A DNA stretch of 64,000 nucleotides from Pyrus communis. Lineage: Eukaryota; Streptophyta; Magnoliopsida; Rosales; Rosaceae. Location: the NCBI RefSeq assembly GCF_963583255.1, contig NC_084813.1, forward strand, positions 15,265,799-15,329,798. Reading direction: 5' to 3'. The notes beneath the pieces are model-generated. The model searched no databases, had not been told where the DNA came from, and saw nothing but the letters and a program-made list of their open reading frames with translations. The translations under genes and the position numbers were made by a program. Positions 47,960 through 58,510 of the stretch are shown here, in pieces. Each line of letters opens with the position of its first letter. Position 1 is the stretch's first letter.

Positions 47960-49136
47960 TGTTTGGACCTAAAATTATTGGGTTGGGCCGAGTATGGAAT
48001 TGTTCTCGGCCCAGAAGCTCTGCTCGAGGATTTCTACAAACCAGCCGGTTCATGAGTCGCCTAACTAAAGTCAGCCAAGCCCTGTTTGGAAAAGAATATT
48101 CCAGATGAATAGGAAGTAGGTGGGCCCTATTGCTAAGTGGATGAATGAAGTGGTTAAGTCTTGATGCAGTAAGGATTCTCAGCCAGATAAGGATACCGGA
48201 AAGTGGAAGTGAATGTGGCCTAATAAGAGGTTGAATTCAAAATCCTAATAGAAGTAGGATTGGCCGAGATAAGATGGATTGGGGTGAGGAGTCCTAGTTC
48301 GAGTATGGTTAAGATTTGTTCTTGCTGCTATAAATAGAGAACGGAGTGTGCAATTCGAAGGCCCAAATTCAACACACAATTGCCCTGCGCAAACCTCTCA
48401 AACATCTTGAGATTTTTTTTATTTTCTTTTTCCACCGACACATCTTCAGTTTGGATAAACAACACTGTGAAGGCAACCGGTGAACACCTTTAGTTTGGAT
48501 AAACAACACTGTTGCTGTAGAATCAGTCGAACAAGTAGCACCTTCAGTTTGGATAAACAGCATTGCGTCGAGGCCGACTGGTTACCTATCCAAGTCTCGA
48601 CCGAGAAGGGTTTCCAAATCCTTATTGGCAGAGGTCATCTTATTAGCTTTCTCGACGAAGTAAGGTGTTACGAGTTACGACATTTGGCACATCGAACGCC
48701 GAGTGATTTTATGATTAGATACTCACAAGTGAGTTTTAGAATTCGGCATTCTGACGGCCGAACCACATTTACCATCAAGACATACATCTTCTTCAAGTAC
48801 TTGTGTCCATATAGTCTGGTGTCGATTCGATGTGCTTATACTCTCACGAATATAATTACTGTGACCGAATCTGGCATCCACGATTCGTGAACTTTGCAGA
48901 ACTACCAGCCTTGTCTTCAGGTTCGAGAATCCAAAGGCTGAGATTTGTTCCTTCCTCGGCTGCAGTCGCAAGGTAAAAAAGTCAACAACGCGCTCAAGGC
49001 AACATCAACAAATTTTACTTCTAGGCCGAGCTTGACTGATGAGTTGGCACGCCCCGCATTCAACCGAAGGACATAGTTAGATTATTAGTTACTCGGCCTG
49101 CGCGCCACGTAGGCTTTGTGATTTTTAGGGTCAACA
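47960..49136 (+). repeat. TE2 5' LTR
   Basis: It begins TGTTTGGACC directly after a repeat unit and ends GGGTCAACA just before the primer-binding site, about 1,177 bp. It contains TATAAATA at 48,329-48,336 and three copies of CTTCAGTTTGGATAAACAAC at 48,444, 48,488 and 48,542. Boundaries rest on TG/CA and primer position since no partner LTR is available. Confidence 0.72.
48329..48336 (+). promoter_or_regulatory. TE2 LTR TATA box
   Basis: TATAAATA about 370 bp into the LTR, the likely promoter of the element. Confidence 0.6.
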
Positions 49137-49138
49137 TT

Positions 49139-49158
49139 TTAGCACGCCCAGTGGGACC
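49139..49158 (+). other. TE2 primer-binding site
   Basis: TTAGCACGCCCAGTGGGACC lies within five bases of the LTR end, resembling TGGCACGCCC-type plant retroelement primer sites with a G-to-A change in the second G. Confidence 0.55.
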
Positions 49159-49267
49159 TTGTGCTAGACCTTCGGAGTTTATGACCATTGAGACACGGTC
49201 CGTAAAGAAGAAAACAATAATGGGAAAGTCAACAACCGACTTACCAATACAAGGCCCTGGATAAGAT

Positions 49268-50880
49268 TTGTCTCAGGTACAAAATCCTCTCATTGTTGTG
49301 CCACCCGAGGCTACAAGTGCGACATGCAGAGAGAAGGAAGTTTGTCTCGGCGGACAGCCTCGCAACCCAGAAATTCCCAACCAAACGGCAGGCATTTTCG
49401 TCGAAGAGATAGTAGAAGATTACGACGAAGATGGTGGGGAAGGTTCTGATCCACCAACTAGGTCGTTTCTTCAAAGACGACTTGATGAACAATCTCGGCA
49501 GGTCGAGCAGTCGATTGGCCAGAAAATGAAAGATTTGCTTGATGCAATACGAACCAATAGTGATACACAAACCAAGATGCTTGAACTATTGATCAGTAAA
49601 GCCTTCGAAGATGGCCACGTCAACCAACTTCGACAGCCTCCCTTTAAGAATGTTCCATTACAAACCGAGAAAGGATCCGCTCGGCTTCAACCAATTGACT
49701 TAGAAAAAAAAGGTGGATCAAGCAGTAGATCTGATGGGCCTAACCAGGGAATATAAGCAACATACGTCAATATGACTGAGGTCCAAAGAATGATCGACTC
49801 GGCCATAAAAAAAGGGCTGAAGTTCCCAAAGTTCATCCATCCGTACTCGGCTTATGTGGAAAAGTTAGAATACCCTAAAGGCTTCAAGATCCTCGACTTC
49901 AGTCTTTTCGTCGGAGAATCGTCCTTATCTTCGTTGGAACATGTAGCTCGGTTCACTGCGCAATGTGGAGACGTTAATAACTTCCATAAACTACGATTAT
50001 TCAACTTTTCACTAACAAGTTCAGCTTTTGCTTGGTACATCAACCTCCCACCAAACTCCGTATAGAGTTGGGAGGAATTGGTCGAGAAATTTCATGAACA
50101 ATTCTATCAACCAAGGATGGAAATGTCTGTTTCATCGTTGGCTAGGATGGCTCAAGCTTCAGACCAATCGCCAATGGAATACTTAACAAAGTTCAAGTCG
50201 ACTAGGAATTGTTGCCGAGTACCTCTCCCTGAAGTTGAATTCGTCAGAATTGCTCTAAACGACCTGGACGTGGAATACAAAAAGAAATTGCCGGGGACAA
50301 ATATTCGAGATATGTACAAACTTGCTCAGCACATTGAGCAGTATGATTATTTGCTTCAAGAGGAAAAAATATCAAAGTCCCCATCCCGAGGAACGATATA
50401 CAAGAATCCCACGGTTAGCTACGTATTGGCCGAAAGTGAGGATCCTTAATACGCCAGTATGGATGCAGCTGAAATAGTGATAGATAAACCATACGTTTGC
50501 AAGGCATTAGCTCAAATTAGTCCCAAAGATGCCAAAACCCGCTCGGCCTCTGAAGAGATGATTAAAACATCAAAAGTTTATACTTTCGATATCACCAAGG
50601 CTGATGCAATTTTCGACCAGTTGTTGGTAGCAAAGATCATAAAACTTCGGCCAGGACACGACATTCCTAAGGTCGAAGAATTGAAAGGAAAAACATATTG
50701 CAAGTACCATAATTCAAACAAGCATGCTACCAATAATTGCGTCATGTTCCGTGATGGGATTTAAAGTTAGATTGAGAATGGTAAGTTCAAATTTCCTGAG
50801 AAACAGATGACGGTTAATGTCAATCCCTTCCCCTCGACAACAATTGGTATGGTGGATGCTCATCTCCCTAAAACCAAAGG
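49268..50880 (+). pseudogene. TE2 gag pseudogene
   Basis: One reading frame runs from 49,268, broken by in-frame TAA (49,754), TAG (50,063), TAA (50,447) and TAA/TAG (50,762 and 50,768). It includes the gag core (FTAQCGDVNNFHKLRLFNFS, SSAFAWYINLPPNS, EEKFHEQFY-type, MEYLTKFKSTRNCC) and a zinc-knuckle-like TYCKYHNSNKHATNNCVMF near 50,700. A coiled-coil-like stretch (QRRLDEQSRQVEQSIGQKMK) is N-terminal. About 50,880 the frame shifts by one to the pol frame. It cannot be translated intact. Confidence 0.85.
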
Positions 50881-52610
50881 AAAAAGGGAAGGCCGAATTC
50901 GTCCCAGTACAGCATATCCGTAAGCAGGGTGGTCAACAAAGACTCAAGATTGATTTATTTTCAAATGCACCACCCACGGAGTCTTCAGGGCCGATCATCG
51001 TTGAACCCATGTCAGGTTTTAGTTCCGAAGAAACTGATGAATTAATGGTTTTGTGCGGCCGCTGTAAAACACGAATTGAACCTAAAGATAGAACAACCCC
51101 GGCTCCAACTTCATGTCTGCCGTCCATGGCCGCAACAAAACCTCTGAAGGAACTCAGTGCCGGCTAACAACGGCAAGTGTTTAAGAGACTCGGCCTACAG
51201 GTACAAGCAAAAGACCCAACCCCAGTCAGACAACGTCTTAACTTTGACGCATCATTCCATAATGAGGATTATTACTTGCATAACTCCAGCAGTTCGAGTT
51301 CATCAGTGGGTCGAAAAACCTTCAAGCTACCTAAGCCACGTGACCAACGTTGGTATAGTTACAATTCTTCAACTGGCCTGTATACGGCGTTATCTAAGTC
51401 TCAAAAACGTCATCGATAGCGGATAAATTGCATGGCTCGATGACAAGAATCACAAGCTAATTCGACTACTCGGTGGCAGCTAAAAGAGGTAGCAGGAAGT
51501 GGCAACAACAGACCTACCCTAACCATTATGGTCGAATTACTTCATAAGAGAAAGGCAGTTGATCGGGACTTTGAAATCACCATTGAAAAGTTCGAAAAAC
51601 GCATCAAGCTCCTTCTTCGGCCCGGAGAAATGAAAGCTCGTCTTAAGCATTTCAGAAAAGAGGTCGAAAGTAAGCTTCCCCTGTTACCACCACAAGAACC
51701 GTTAATAAAAGTACGGCCCAATCTGCACCCTCCAATTCTCGATGAATCCTTGGAGTACATGCGAGAATTTCATAAGAAATATTCCGCCAATGACTTGTAT
51801 AGACTGCCCAAGGCATGTCAGGAAGCCATCAACCTAGCGCTAACTTGTCTTGATGCTGAACAGATTATTCAGAAAACCACCGATCCGACAATAAAAGCTA
51901 GGTTCCAGCATATACGTGAGGCTCGAGTCCTCGGCTTTGAGGTCGATCCATACACAGATATAGACACCGTCGAGCTACATTTTTCACTCGAAGACCTTCA
52001 GCACCTGCGATATAATTTCGAAGTCTTCTCGACCGTGTCTCTTTTCAGCGTTACGGTCGATGAGGAAAATCGTGTAGCGCATTTAGATGCATACTTGGAC
52101 ACAAGGAACGGCCGAATCGCTTACGAAGAGCGAGCCTGTAAAGCACTACAAGAACAAAATCACTCTTCGGCAATAAACAGGCTCAATGACGATGACCAGA
52201 ATGGAATAGGTTCAGCCAACGTGCCCCAAGAATAGGTACATATCAAGGCAATAAATAATCCGGTTGAAGACACTCCAAAGATTGATACCACATCTACTAA
52301 TCTGGAAGTCGACAACCAAGACCCGATGGGTCCTTCAGTCCTCGAGCATATGGAAATCAGAATGGTCCATGTCTTACTAGCTGAATTTCAACTGAGAACC
52401 CACCAATCAAAATTTTTGGATGGGGATGTGGTTGCCGAATAAGCAACACAAGTAGATTTCATCACTACTGAGGAAGATGGGGAAATCAGTAAAGGCGACA
52501 AACTTCAGGCAGCCCTGGCCGAATTATTTCCCCGTTCTCTTTCTGTTAATCTCCAACATCTAAAGCCGTTATATGTCACAGCTTATATTGAAATATACCC
52601 CATTTCCAAG
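50881..52610 (+). pseudogene. TE2 gag-pol linker frame, function unclear
   Basis: Frame 0 from about 50,817 continues to 53,138 with a stop at 51,165, another at about 51,420, one at 52,233 and one near 52,440. The segment 51,528-52,235 (235 codons, LLHKRKAVDRDFEITIEKFE, basic and charged) precedes the protease. I do not recognise a domain. Confidence 0.6.
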
Positions 52611-53138
52611 GTGTTTGTGGATTATGGACCCACAGTCAACATCATGCTGATTTCCATCATGAAGGCATTATGCTGCTCTAATGACGAGCTTATACCATCA
52701 GGAATAACGTTGAGTAGCTTCATCAGTGACAAGTCTCAAACCAAAGGAATGCTCTCGTTAGAAGTAAACGTTGCAGGTCGCAACCACATAATTGCATTCT
52801 TTATAATTGACTCAAAGACCGACTATAATGCATTGCTCGGCCGTGATTGGATCTATCAAACAAGTTGCATTCCTTCATCGCTATACCAAGTTCTTATTTT
52901 TTAGGATGGCAAATCGGTAGTGGTCCATCCAGCCGATAATCAACTGTTTGTGACCAACATGATTCAGACTCGTTATTATGACAATCATGTCGGCTACATC
53001 ACCCTACAAGGTTTTAATGAAAATGGACGGTCGACTCGAATTTCAGCTCAGAAAGCCATCGAGGTAGGCGCTGAGACTGCACAGCAGGATTCGGCGAGAC
53101 TGAGCTTGGCAGATCTAATTACCAACGCCGATGACTGA
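52595..53138 (+). pseudogene. TE2 aspartic protease remnant
   Basis: VFVDYGPTVNIMLISIMKAL matches the catalytic flap region of retroviral-type aspartic proteases; the usual D-S/T-G is D-Y-G here. ALLGRDWIYQTSCIP follows, then a TAG at 52,902 and DGKSVVVHPADNQLF. The protease would mature the polyprotein; the changed active-site residue and the stop disable it. Confidence 0.75.
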
Positions 53139-54437
53139 CGTCGCCACACAAAAAAGGCGTCGGGCCGCGAGTTCATCCACCGTAGAATGCCTACTGGCTC
53201 ATTGGTATACTATTGCCAAGCAACCATACTCGGGCATAAACTTAATCAAATTTTTGGCCGAAGCAGATAACGGCCTAGTTTTATCGTTAGACAAAGTTCA
53301 GGCCGCACCGGCCGAACTTGAAGACAATCGGCCTCAAGTCAAGGACCCATTGGAAGAGATAAATATTGGCACAGCCGATGAGCCTCGACCATTGTTTATT
53401 AATGTGTTGTTGCCGCCCCCCCATGAAGGTCGAGCTTAGTAACTTACTCAACGAGTTTAAAGATTGTTTCACATGGAATTATCATGAGATGCCAGACCTC
53501 GACCGAAACCTTGTCGAACATGAGTTACGTATCAAAGTTGGTTGTAAACCTTTCCGACAACCCCCCCCCCCCCGGCCGGTTCTCGACCGAAGTACAACTC
53601 GGAATAAAGGATGAATTAGTTCAGCTTTTGAAAGCCAGGTTTATTCGGACCACTCGATACGTCGAGTGGTTGGCCAATATCGTTCTAGTGCTAAAGAAAA
53701 ATGAAGCCCTACGCATCTACATCGATTTCTGTAATTTGAATCTAGCAACTCCCAAAGATGAATACATGATGCCGATCTCGGATTTATTAATTGATGCTGC
53801 AACCAATTATGCAATATTGTCCTTCATAGACGACCATGCTGGTTACAACCAGATCTTTATCGCTGAGGCTGATGTTCACAAGACCGCATTCCGTTGCCCG
53901 GGGGCACTTGGCTCATACGAATGGGTCGTCATGCCATTCGGCCTCAAGAACGTTGGCGCCACATACCAACGAGCTATGAATACGATATTCCATGATTTGA
54001 TCGGAGCAGTCATCAAAGTATATATCGATGATGTGGTTGTGAAATCTAAGACCCGCCGAACACACCTAGATGATCTTCAGCAAATATTCCTACGTATGCG
54101 CCAACATAACCTCAAAATGAACCCGACCAAATACGTCTTCGGTGTATCAGCCAGTAACTTCTTAGGTTTTCTTGTACACCATCGAAGCATTGAGGTAGAC
54201 AAAAATAAAGCTCATGCGATCATCAGCGCCCCACCTCCGACGACCAAGAAGCAACTCCAGTCATTACTCGGGAAGATAAATTTTCTCTGCCAATTTATAG
54301 CTAATTCGGCAAGAAAACATAAAGCGTTTTTTGCACTTTTGAAACTTAAGGACTTAGACAGGTTTGCGTGGCGAGAAAAACATCAGGCGGTTTTCACGCA
54401 AATCAAGGTCTCCCTTACAACGCCACCAGTACTATAG
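53131..54437 (+). pseudogene. TE2 reverse transcriptase pseudogene
   Basis: 53,484-54,437 carries RT motifs: VLKKNEALRIYIDFCNLNLA, SFIDDHAGYNQIFIAEAD, KTAFRCPGALGSYEWVVMPF, GLKNVGATYQRAMN and the catalytic VYIDDVVVKS (YxDD). Upstream, the N-terminal part lies in two other frames (to 53,439 and 53,366-53,614). Both frame changes coincide with C runs, 7 C at 53,416-53,422 and 13 C at 53,561-53,573. The RT core is open for 317 codons but cannot join its N-terminus. Confidence 0.9.
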
Positions 54438-54800
54438 TACCACCTCGTCACGGTAGGCCTCTCAAACTTTATATTTCGTTGGCCGACAAGTCCATCGGAT
54501 GCCTCCTCGCGCAAGATAACAATTCTAGGCGTGAACAAGCCATCTTTTATCTCAGTCGGAATCTGAATTCACCAGAGATCAATTATTCACCCGTTGAGAA
54601 ACTCTGTTTGGCGTTGTTTTTTCACCGCATCAAAACTTCGACAGTACATGCTCCCATCAGTTACACAGGTCATTGCCCAGACAGATGTTATTCATTACAT
54701 GCTTACTCAGCCTATCATCAAAGGCCGAATCGGGAAATGGACAATGGCCTTATCCGAGTTTAGTTTGCAATACATACCTCAAAAGGCCGTCAAATGACAA
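54438..54800 (+). pseudogene. TE2 first (Ty3-type) RNase H remnant
   Basis: YISLADKSIGCLLAQDNNSR, QAIFYLSRNLNSPEINYSPV and EKLCLALFF are the RNase H tether and core of Ty3/gypsy. The frame shifts twice between 54,590 and 54,800 (the ends LPRQMLFITCLLSLSSKAES and LSEFSLQYIPQKAVK lie in different frames). Confidence 0.75.
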
Positions 54801-54815
54801 GCTCTGGCCAATTTT

Positions 54816-55343
54816 TTGGCCCAACACCCCTTTCCTTATGGTTTTGGGGACAACGAAGTCGACATCGGTTTAGTCGACACACGAGACAACTACTGGACGA
54901 TGCATTTTGATGGTTCTAGCACTTTCACCTCAGCTGGTGTTGGCATCGTCATTCAATCTCCCGACCACTACCGTTGGTATTTCTCTCTCAAGTTGGACTT
55001 CAGTTATACAAATAATCAGGCCGAATATGAAGCTTTCGTCATCGGCCTTCACGTTCTCCATGACTTACGAGCAACTCGTGTTCTCGTCCTTAGTGACTTC
55101 GAACTAGTGATTAACCAACTAAACGGTATTTTTCGATGCATGAGTTGTACTTTGGTGCCCTATTACATGGTTGCCACCTATTTGGCTGAGTCCTTTGAGC
55201 GGATTACATTTGAGCACATTTCGCGTGTTCAAAACATTGACACCGACGAACTCGCCCAAATAGCCTCTGGAGCACAACTCACTAGGGGACAAGTTAGGCT
55301 GGGTAATACCTACAGAACTGCGATCTTACCTAGCCTTGGTTAA
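54816..55343 (+). pseudogene. TE2 second, archaeal-type RNase H
   Basis: The 175-codon frame contains MHFDGSSTFTSAGVGIVI, YTNNQAEYEAFVIGLHVL and RVLVLSDFELVINQLNG, giving the catalytic Asp-Glu-Asp pattern. It is the intact-looking copy of the domain already seen in TE1 at 6,069. It assigns TE2 to the TAT lineage. Still within a broken polyprotein. Confidence 0.85.
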
Positions 55344-56588
55344 TCAGCAAGTTTTCCAGTGTGATCACGTGATATGCATGAGATTGATGTCATTACCATC
55401 ATTGCTAGAGCGAGGAGACCCCGTAGAAGTATGTGTTATCGACACACTACCAGACGATTGGAGAAGAATGATTTTACGATATCTCGATAACCCCAACGAT
55501 AAACACGATCGGAGGACAAGGGTCCACTCCACGAATTATGTGTCATACCAGAATGAATTATATCGAAATGGTGAGGATGGGTTACTGTTATTGTGCCTCG
55601 GCCCACAGGAGGCTGCCCAAGCAATGGCCGAAGTACACGAAGGGATTTGTGGACCTCACCAATCTAGACGTAAAATGTGTTGGTTGCTCCGACGACACGG
55701 CTACTTTTGCCCGAGTATATTGAAAGATTGCATTGAATACGCATGAGGATGTATACAGTGTCAGATCCATGGACCTATACAGAGAGTCTCGGCCGAGTTA
55801 CTTCATTTAGTCACCAAACCATGGCCGTTCAGAGGATGGGCTATTGACGTAATCGGAAAATCGCGCCGTCTTCCGGAGCAGCAAAACATGCATGGATACT
55901 AGTGGCAACCGACTATTTTACTAAGTGGGTCGAAGCAAAATCATACACCGAGTTGACAACCAAAGAAGTTTGCAATTTCATAGAAGAAAATATTGTGGCC
56001 AGATTCGGCGTACCAAAAACAATCATAACTAACAACGGCACAATCTTTACAGCTGGTAGGTTTAAAGAGTATGCGGCAAGCCTAAATATTTGACTCGAGC
56101 AATCTACGCCGTACCATCCACAAGCGAATGGCCAGGCCGAAGCAAGTAATAAGGTTCTGATCAGTATTCTTGAAAAAATGGTAAGAGAGAGACCTGGTAT
56201 GTGGTATTTAAAGTTAAATGAAGCATTATGGGCCTATCGAACATCACCCCGATCAACCACTGGAACAACCCCATATGCTTTAACTTACGAACATGATGCT
56301 ATGCAGCCAATTGACGCTTACAACTTGTTAATAACATAGAAAAAGATTATCGAGCGAGCTTATAATAGGCATGTCAGACAAAAAACGTTCGGCGAAGGAG
56401 AGTTAGTATGGCAAACCATACTACCGATTGGAATTAAAGACCCTAAGTTCGGCAAGTGGTCGTCGAATTGGGAAGGATCATTCATAGTCCATAAAGTCCT
56501 CGGCAAAAGGGTCTACCATCTCAAGGATCAAACTGGTTTAATTCACAAATTGCCAATCAATGGGAAATTTTTGAAAAATACTATCTAG
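55336..56588 (+). pseudogene. TE2 integrase pseudogene
   Basis: The N-terminal zinc finger (EVHEGICGPHQSRRKMCWLL, then CIEYA, a stop, GCIQCQ) is in the frame 55,336-55,746. The core shifts frame and resumes at 55,902: MATDYFTKWVEAKSYTEL, FGVPKTIITNNGTIFTAGRF, a stop at 56,091, YHPQANGQAEASNKVLIS, and WAYRTSPRSTTGTTPYAL. The first catalytic Asp survives in WAIDVIGK; the second reads Asn (TNNG); the Glu in AEASNK survives. Integrase joins the cDNA to the chromosome; this copy is inactive. Confidence 0.85.
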
Positions 56589-56675
56589 TCACATGGGGAG
56601 ATGCGAGAATAAAGATCGTTTTATTAAATTCAGAAAAGGCCATACAGGTACATTCATAAAAGAGCTTCCAAAAAT

Positions 56676-58097
56676 CTAAGGGGTCAAGGGAAGGAAGGTC
56701 TCAAGAGTAGCCTTCAACTCCAGCCACCTTACTTCGCTCAAAATGATCTCGGCATGCCTCGTTTTCTTATTAAGTTGAAGTTGTTGGATTTGCTTTATGC
56801 CGGCTGTGAAGGTCGTCAGTCGAGCCTTATTCACCTCGAAATCCCTCTTAAGCTCTGAAGCAGCAACTGACCTTTGTTGTTGAAGCTCAGCGATTTGACG
56901 CTGAAGCTCAGAAATCTGGCGATCAAACCCGATCAGCTGCGCCTTCTTCGCTTTTATGGCCTCAACCTCTGACTGGCTGGCGTCATGAGCAATCTTTGCT
57001 ATCTTCAGGTCATCCTTGGCCCGAAGAGCTTGTTCAAAAGTGGTGAAATGTTGCCAAGTCCGCTCCAAAAGATCAGACAAATAAGCGACATTCTCCGTGC
57101 TTAAGAAACCGCCGTTTGCAAGGTCGTTCAGGCATTCCCCTACGGAGTCAAGACCCTTGCACTGTAGGACCTAAGAGGTAGAAAGGGATAGAAGCTCCTG
57201 CAGCTTGACAAAAGATTGGGACTCGGCCACGGTCTCCGGTGGTTAGGCCGAGGCAGCAGAAGAACCAGTTGTGCCAGTGGTGCTCTGAAGAAGAGTGTCA
57301 AGCTCGACCTTCCACGAATGCTGCACAAGAAAAAGAAAATTTGTAAGCAAAAGGAAAATTATATGGAATGCATAACAAAGGGAATTTGTTTCTAAACCTG
57401 CCGAGATGAGACTTCGTCCATGTTCTCTGGTTCATTGCTCGAACCTAGAAAGCTTAATAGCCGAGCCCAGTGTCTAAGACTGCTTCTCAATTCACACGGG
57501 CGATGGAGTTTATCCACGTTTGATGGCCACTGAGGTGGTCAGGAAATGTAGATAACACCCTTCAACGCATAGAATTGTCAGTGAAATGAACGATCGGGCA
57601 CCTGACATTTAATATTTTCCTGGATTCTGACGCGTTATAGTAAAATTTATAAAGAAAAGGGATCGAGCCTTACAAAAGTTGAGGTAACTTCTTGTGGAGG
57701 AATGTCGAGGTTTTCATCTTGTGTATGGAGCGGCGTTTTTACCGTTGCTTCAGGCTCGACCAGGGGTTTTTCCCCACGATCGACCGCAGGAGGATCCGGT
57801 TCAGCTGCCTCGACCACGGGGGGAAGATTGGTGGAAGGAAGTATGGTTGGTCGAGGGCGACTCGCCAGCGGGATCTCGTCACCCTCGTCGTTCTCATCAT
57901 CCTAAAATAAAAAGCTGTTAAGACTTGTAAATCTGATAAAATAAAGAGGATCACTAACGACATAATCATACCTCTTCCACGATGATCGTCGACTATTTTT
58001 TCAAGAGATTTGTCCCGATGGATAGGGCCATTTTCGCCAGGGCAAGCGTAACCGTTGGCCTTAAGACTACAGGTCCCTCGACCAGCGAAGCAATCCC
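56676..58097 (-). pseudogene. TE2 antisense, apparently spliced coiled-coil gene
   Basis: On the minus strand downstream of integrase, the largest exon 57,320-56,676 reads HSWKVELDTLLQSTTGT, has in-frame stops at about 57,243 and 57,170, then SDLLERTWQHFTTFEQALRA and the heptad-like ISELQRQIAELQQQRSVAAS. Upstream pieces have consensus borders: exon ending 57,972 (GAG/GTATG), exon 57,901-57,674 (TTTTAG/GATGATGAG ... acidic DDENDEGDEIPLASRPRP), and exon 57,444-57,398 (NEPENMDEVSSRQ). One junction phase (57,674 to 57,444) does not fit cleanly and may be eroded. The 5' part is cut at 58,097. Function unknown; the family is known from TAT elements. Confidence 0.62.
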
Positions 58098-58492
58098 TAG
58101 ATTTAAGTCCTAACCTGATTTGGATAGGATAGGATAGGATAATGTTAGAGTTAAGAAAGGATAAGGTTGGTTGGGATAAGATAAGGTTGGATAAGGTTCC
58201 TTATTTCTTGCTATTTCCTTATCTTCTTTGCATTAGGACTTCATCCACCAGATTTGTAGCCTTTCCTAGCCCCTCTTGACTTTAATTTCGTCCATCCTCT
58301 ATGCTCCATAGTTAAGCTATCCAATCCATGCCCAAAACTACTCCATTTAGCTTCAAAATGCCCTTTCTTGCTCCTTTTGCCATTAGGACCTAAAAACATA
58401 CGAAAATAGCTTAAAAGACTAAAATAAATAGTAATCAACTCACTAAATGCAAGGAAACAACATAACTAAGTAGCATAAATATGTTTCTATCA
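58098..58492 (-). repeat. TE3 3' LTR, truncated
   Basis: On the minus strand it begins TGATAGAAACATATTTATGC at 58,492 next to a purine-rich tract (GCTAAGTGTGGGGGAATT, 58,493-58,510). Only about the first 395 bp of the LTR is present. The counterpart in the 5' LTR would continue from 63,763 down to 62,204, about 1,560 bp that are missing here. Confidence 0.72.
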
Positions 58493-58510
58493 AATTCCCC
58501 CACACTTAGC

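Larger units (their letters stand above)
47960..58097 (+). mobile_element. TE2: decayed TAT-type Ty3/gypsy retrotransposon, 3' end missing
   Basis: The order is 5' LTR, primer-binding site, gag, protease, reverse transcriptase, RNase H, archaeal-type RNase H, integrase, antisense spliced ORF. It has the full TAT domain set but every domain is broken by stops or frameshifts. It ends abruptly at 58,097 where TE3's truncated LTR begins, and no 3' LTR is present in the window. Its inserted target repeats are seen on the left only. Confidence 0.88.
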
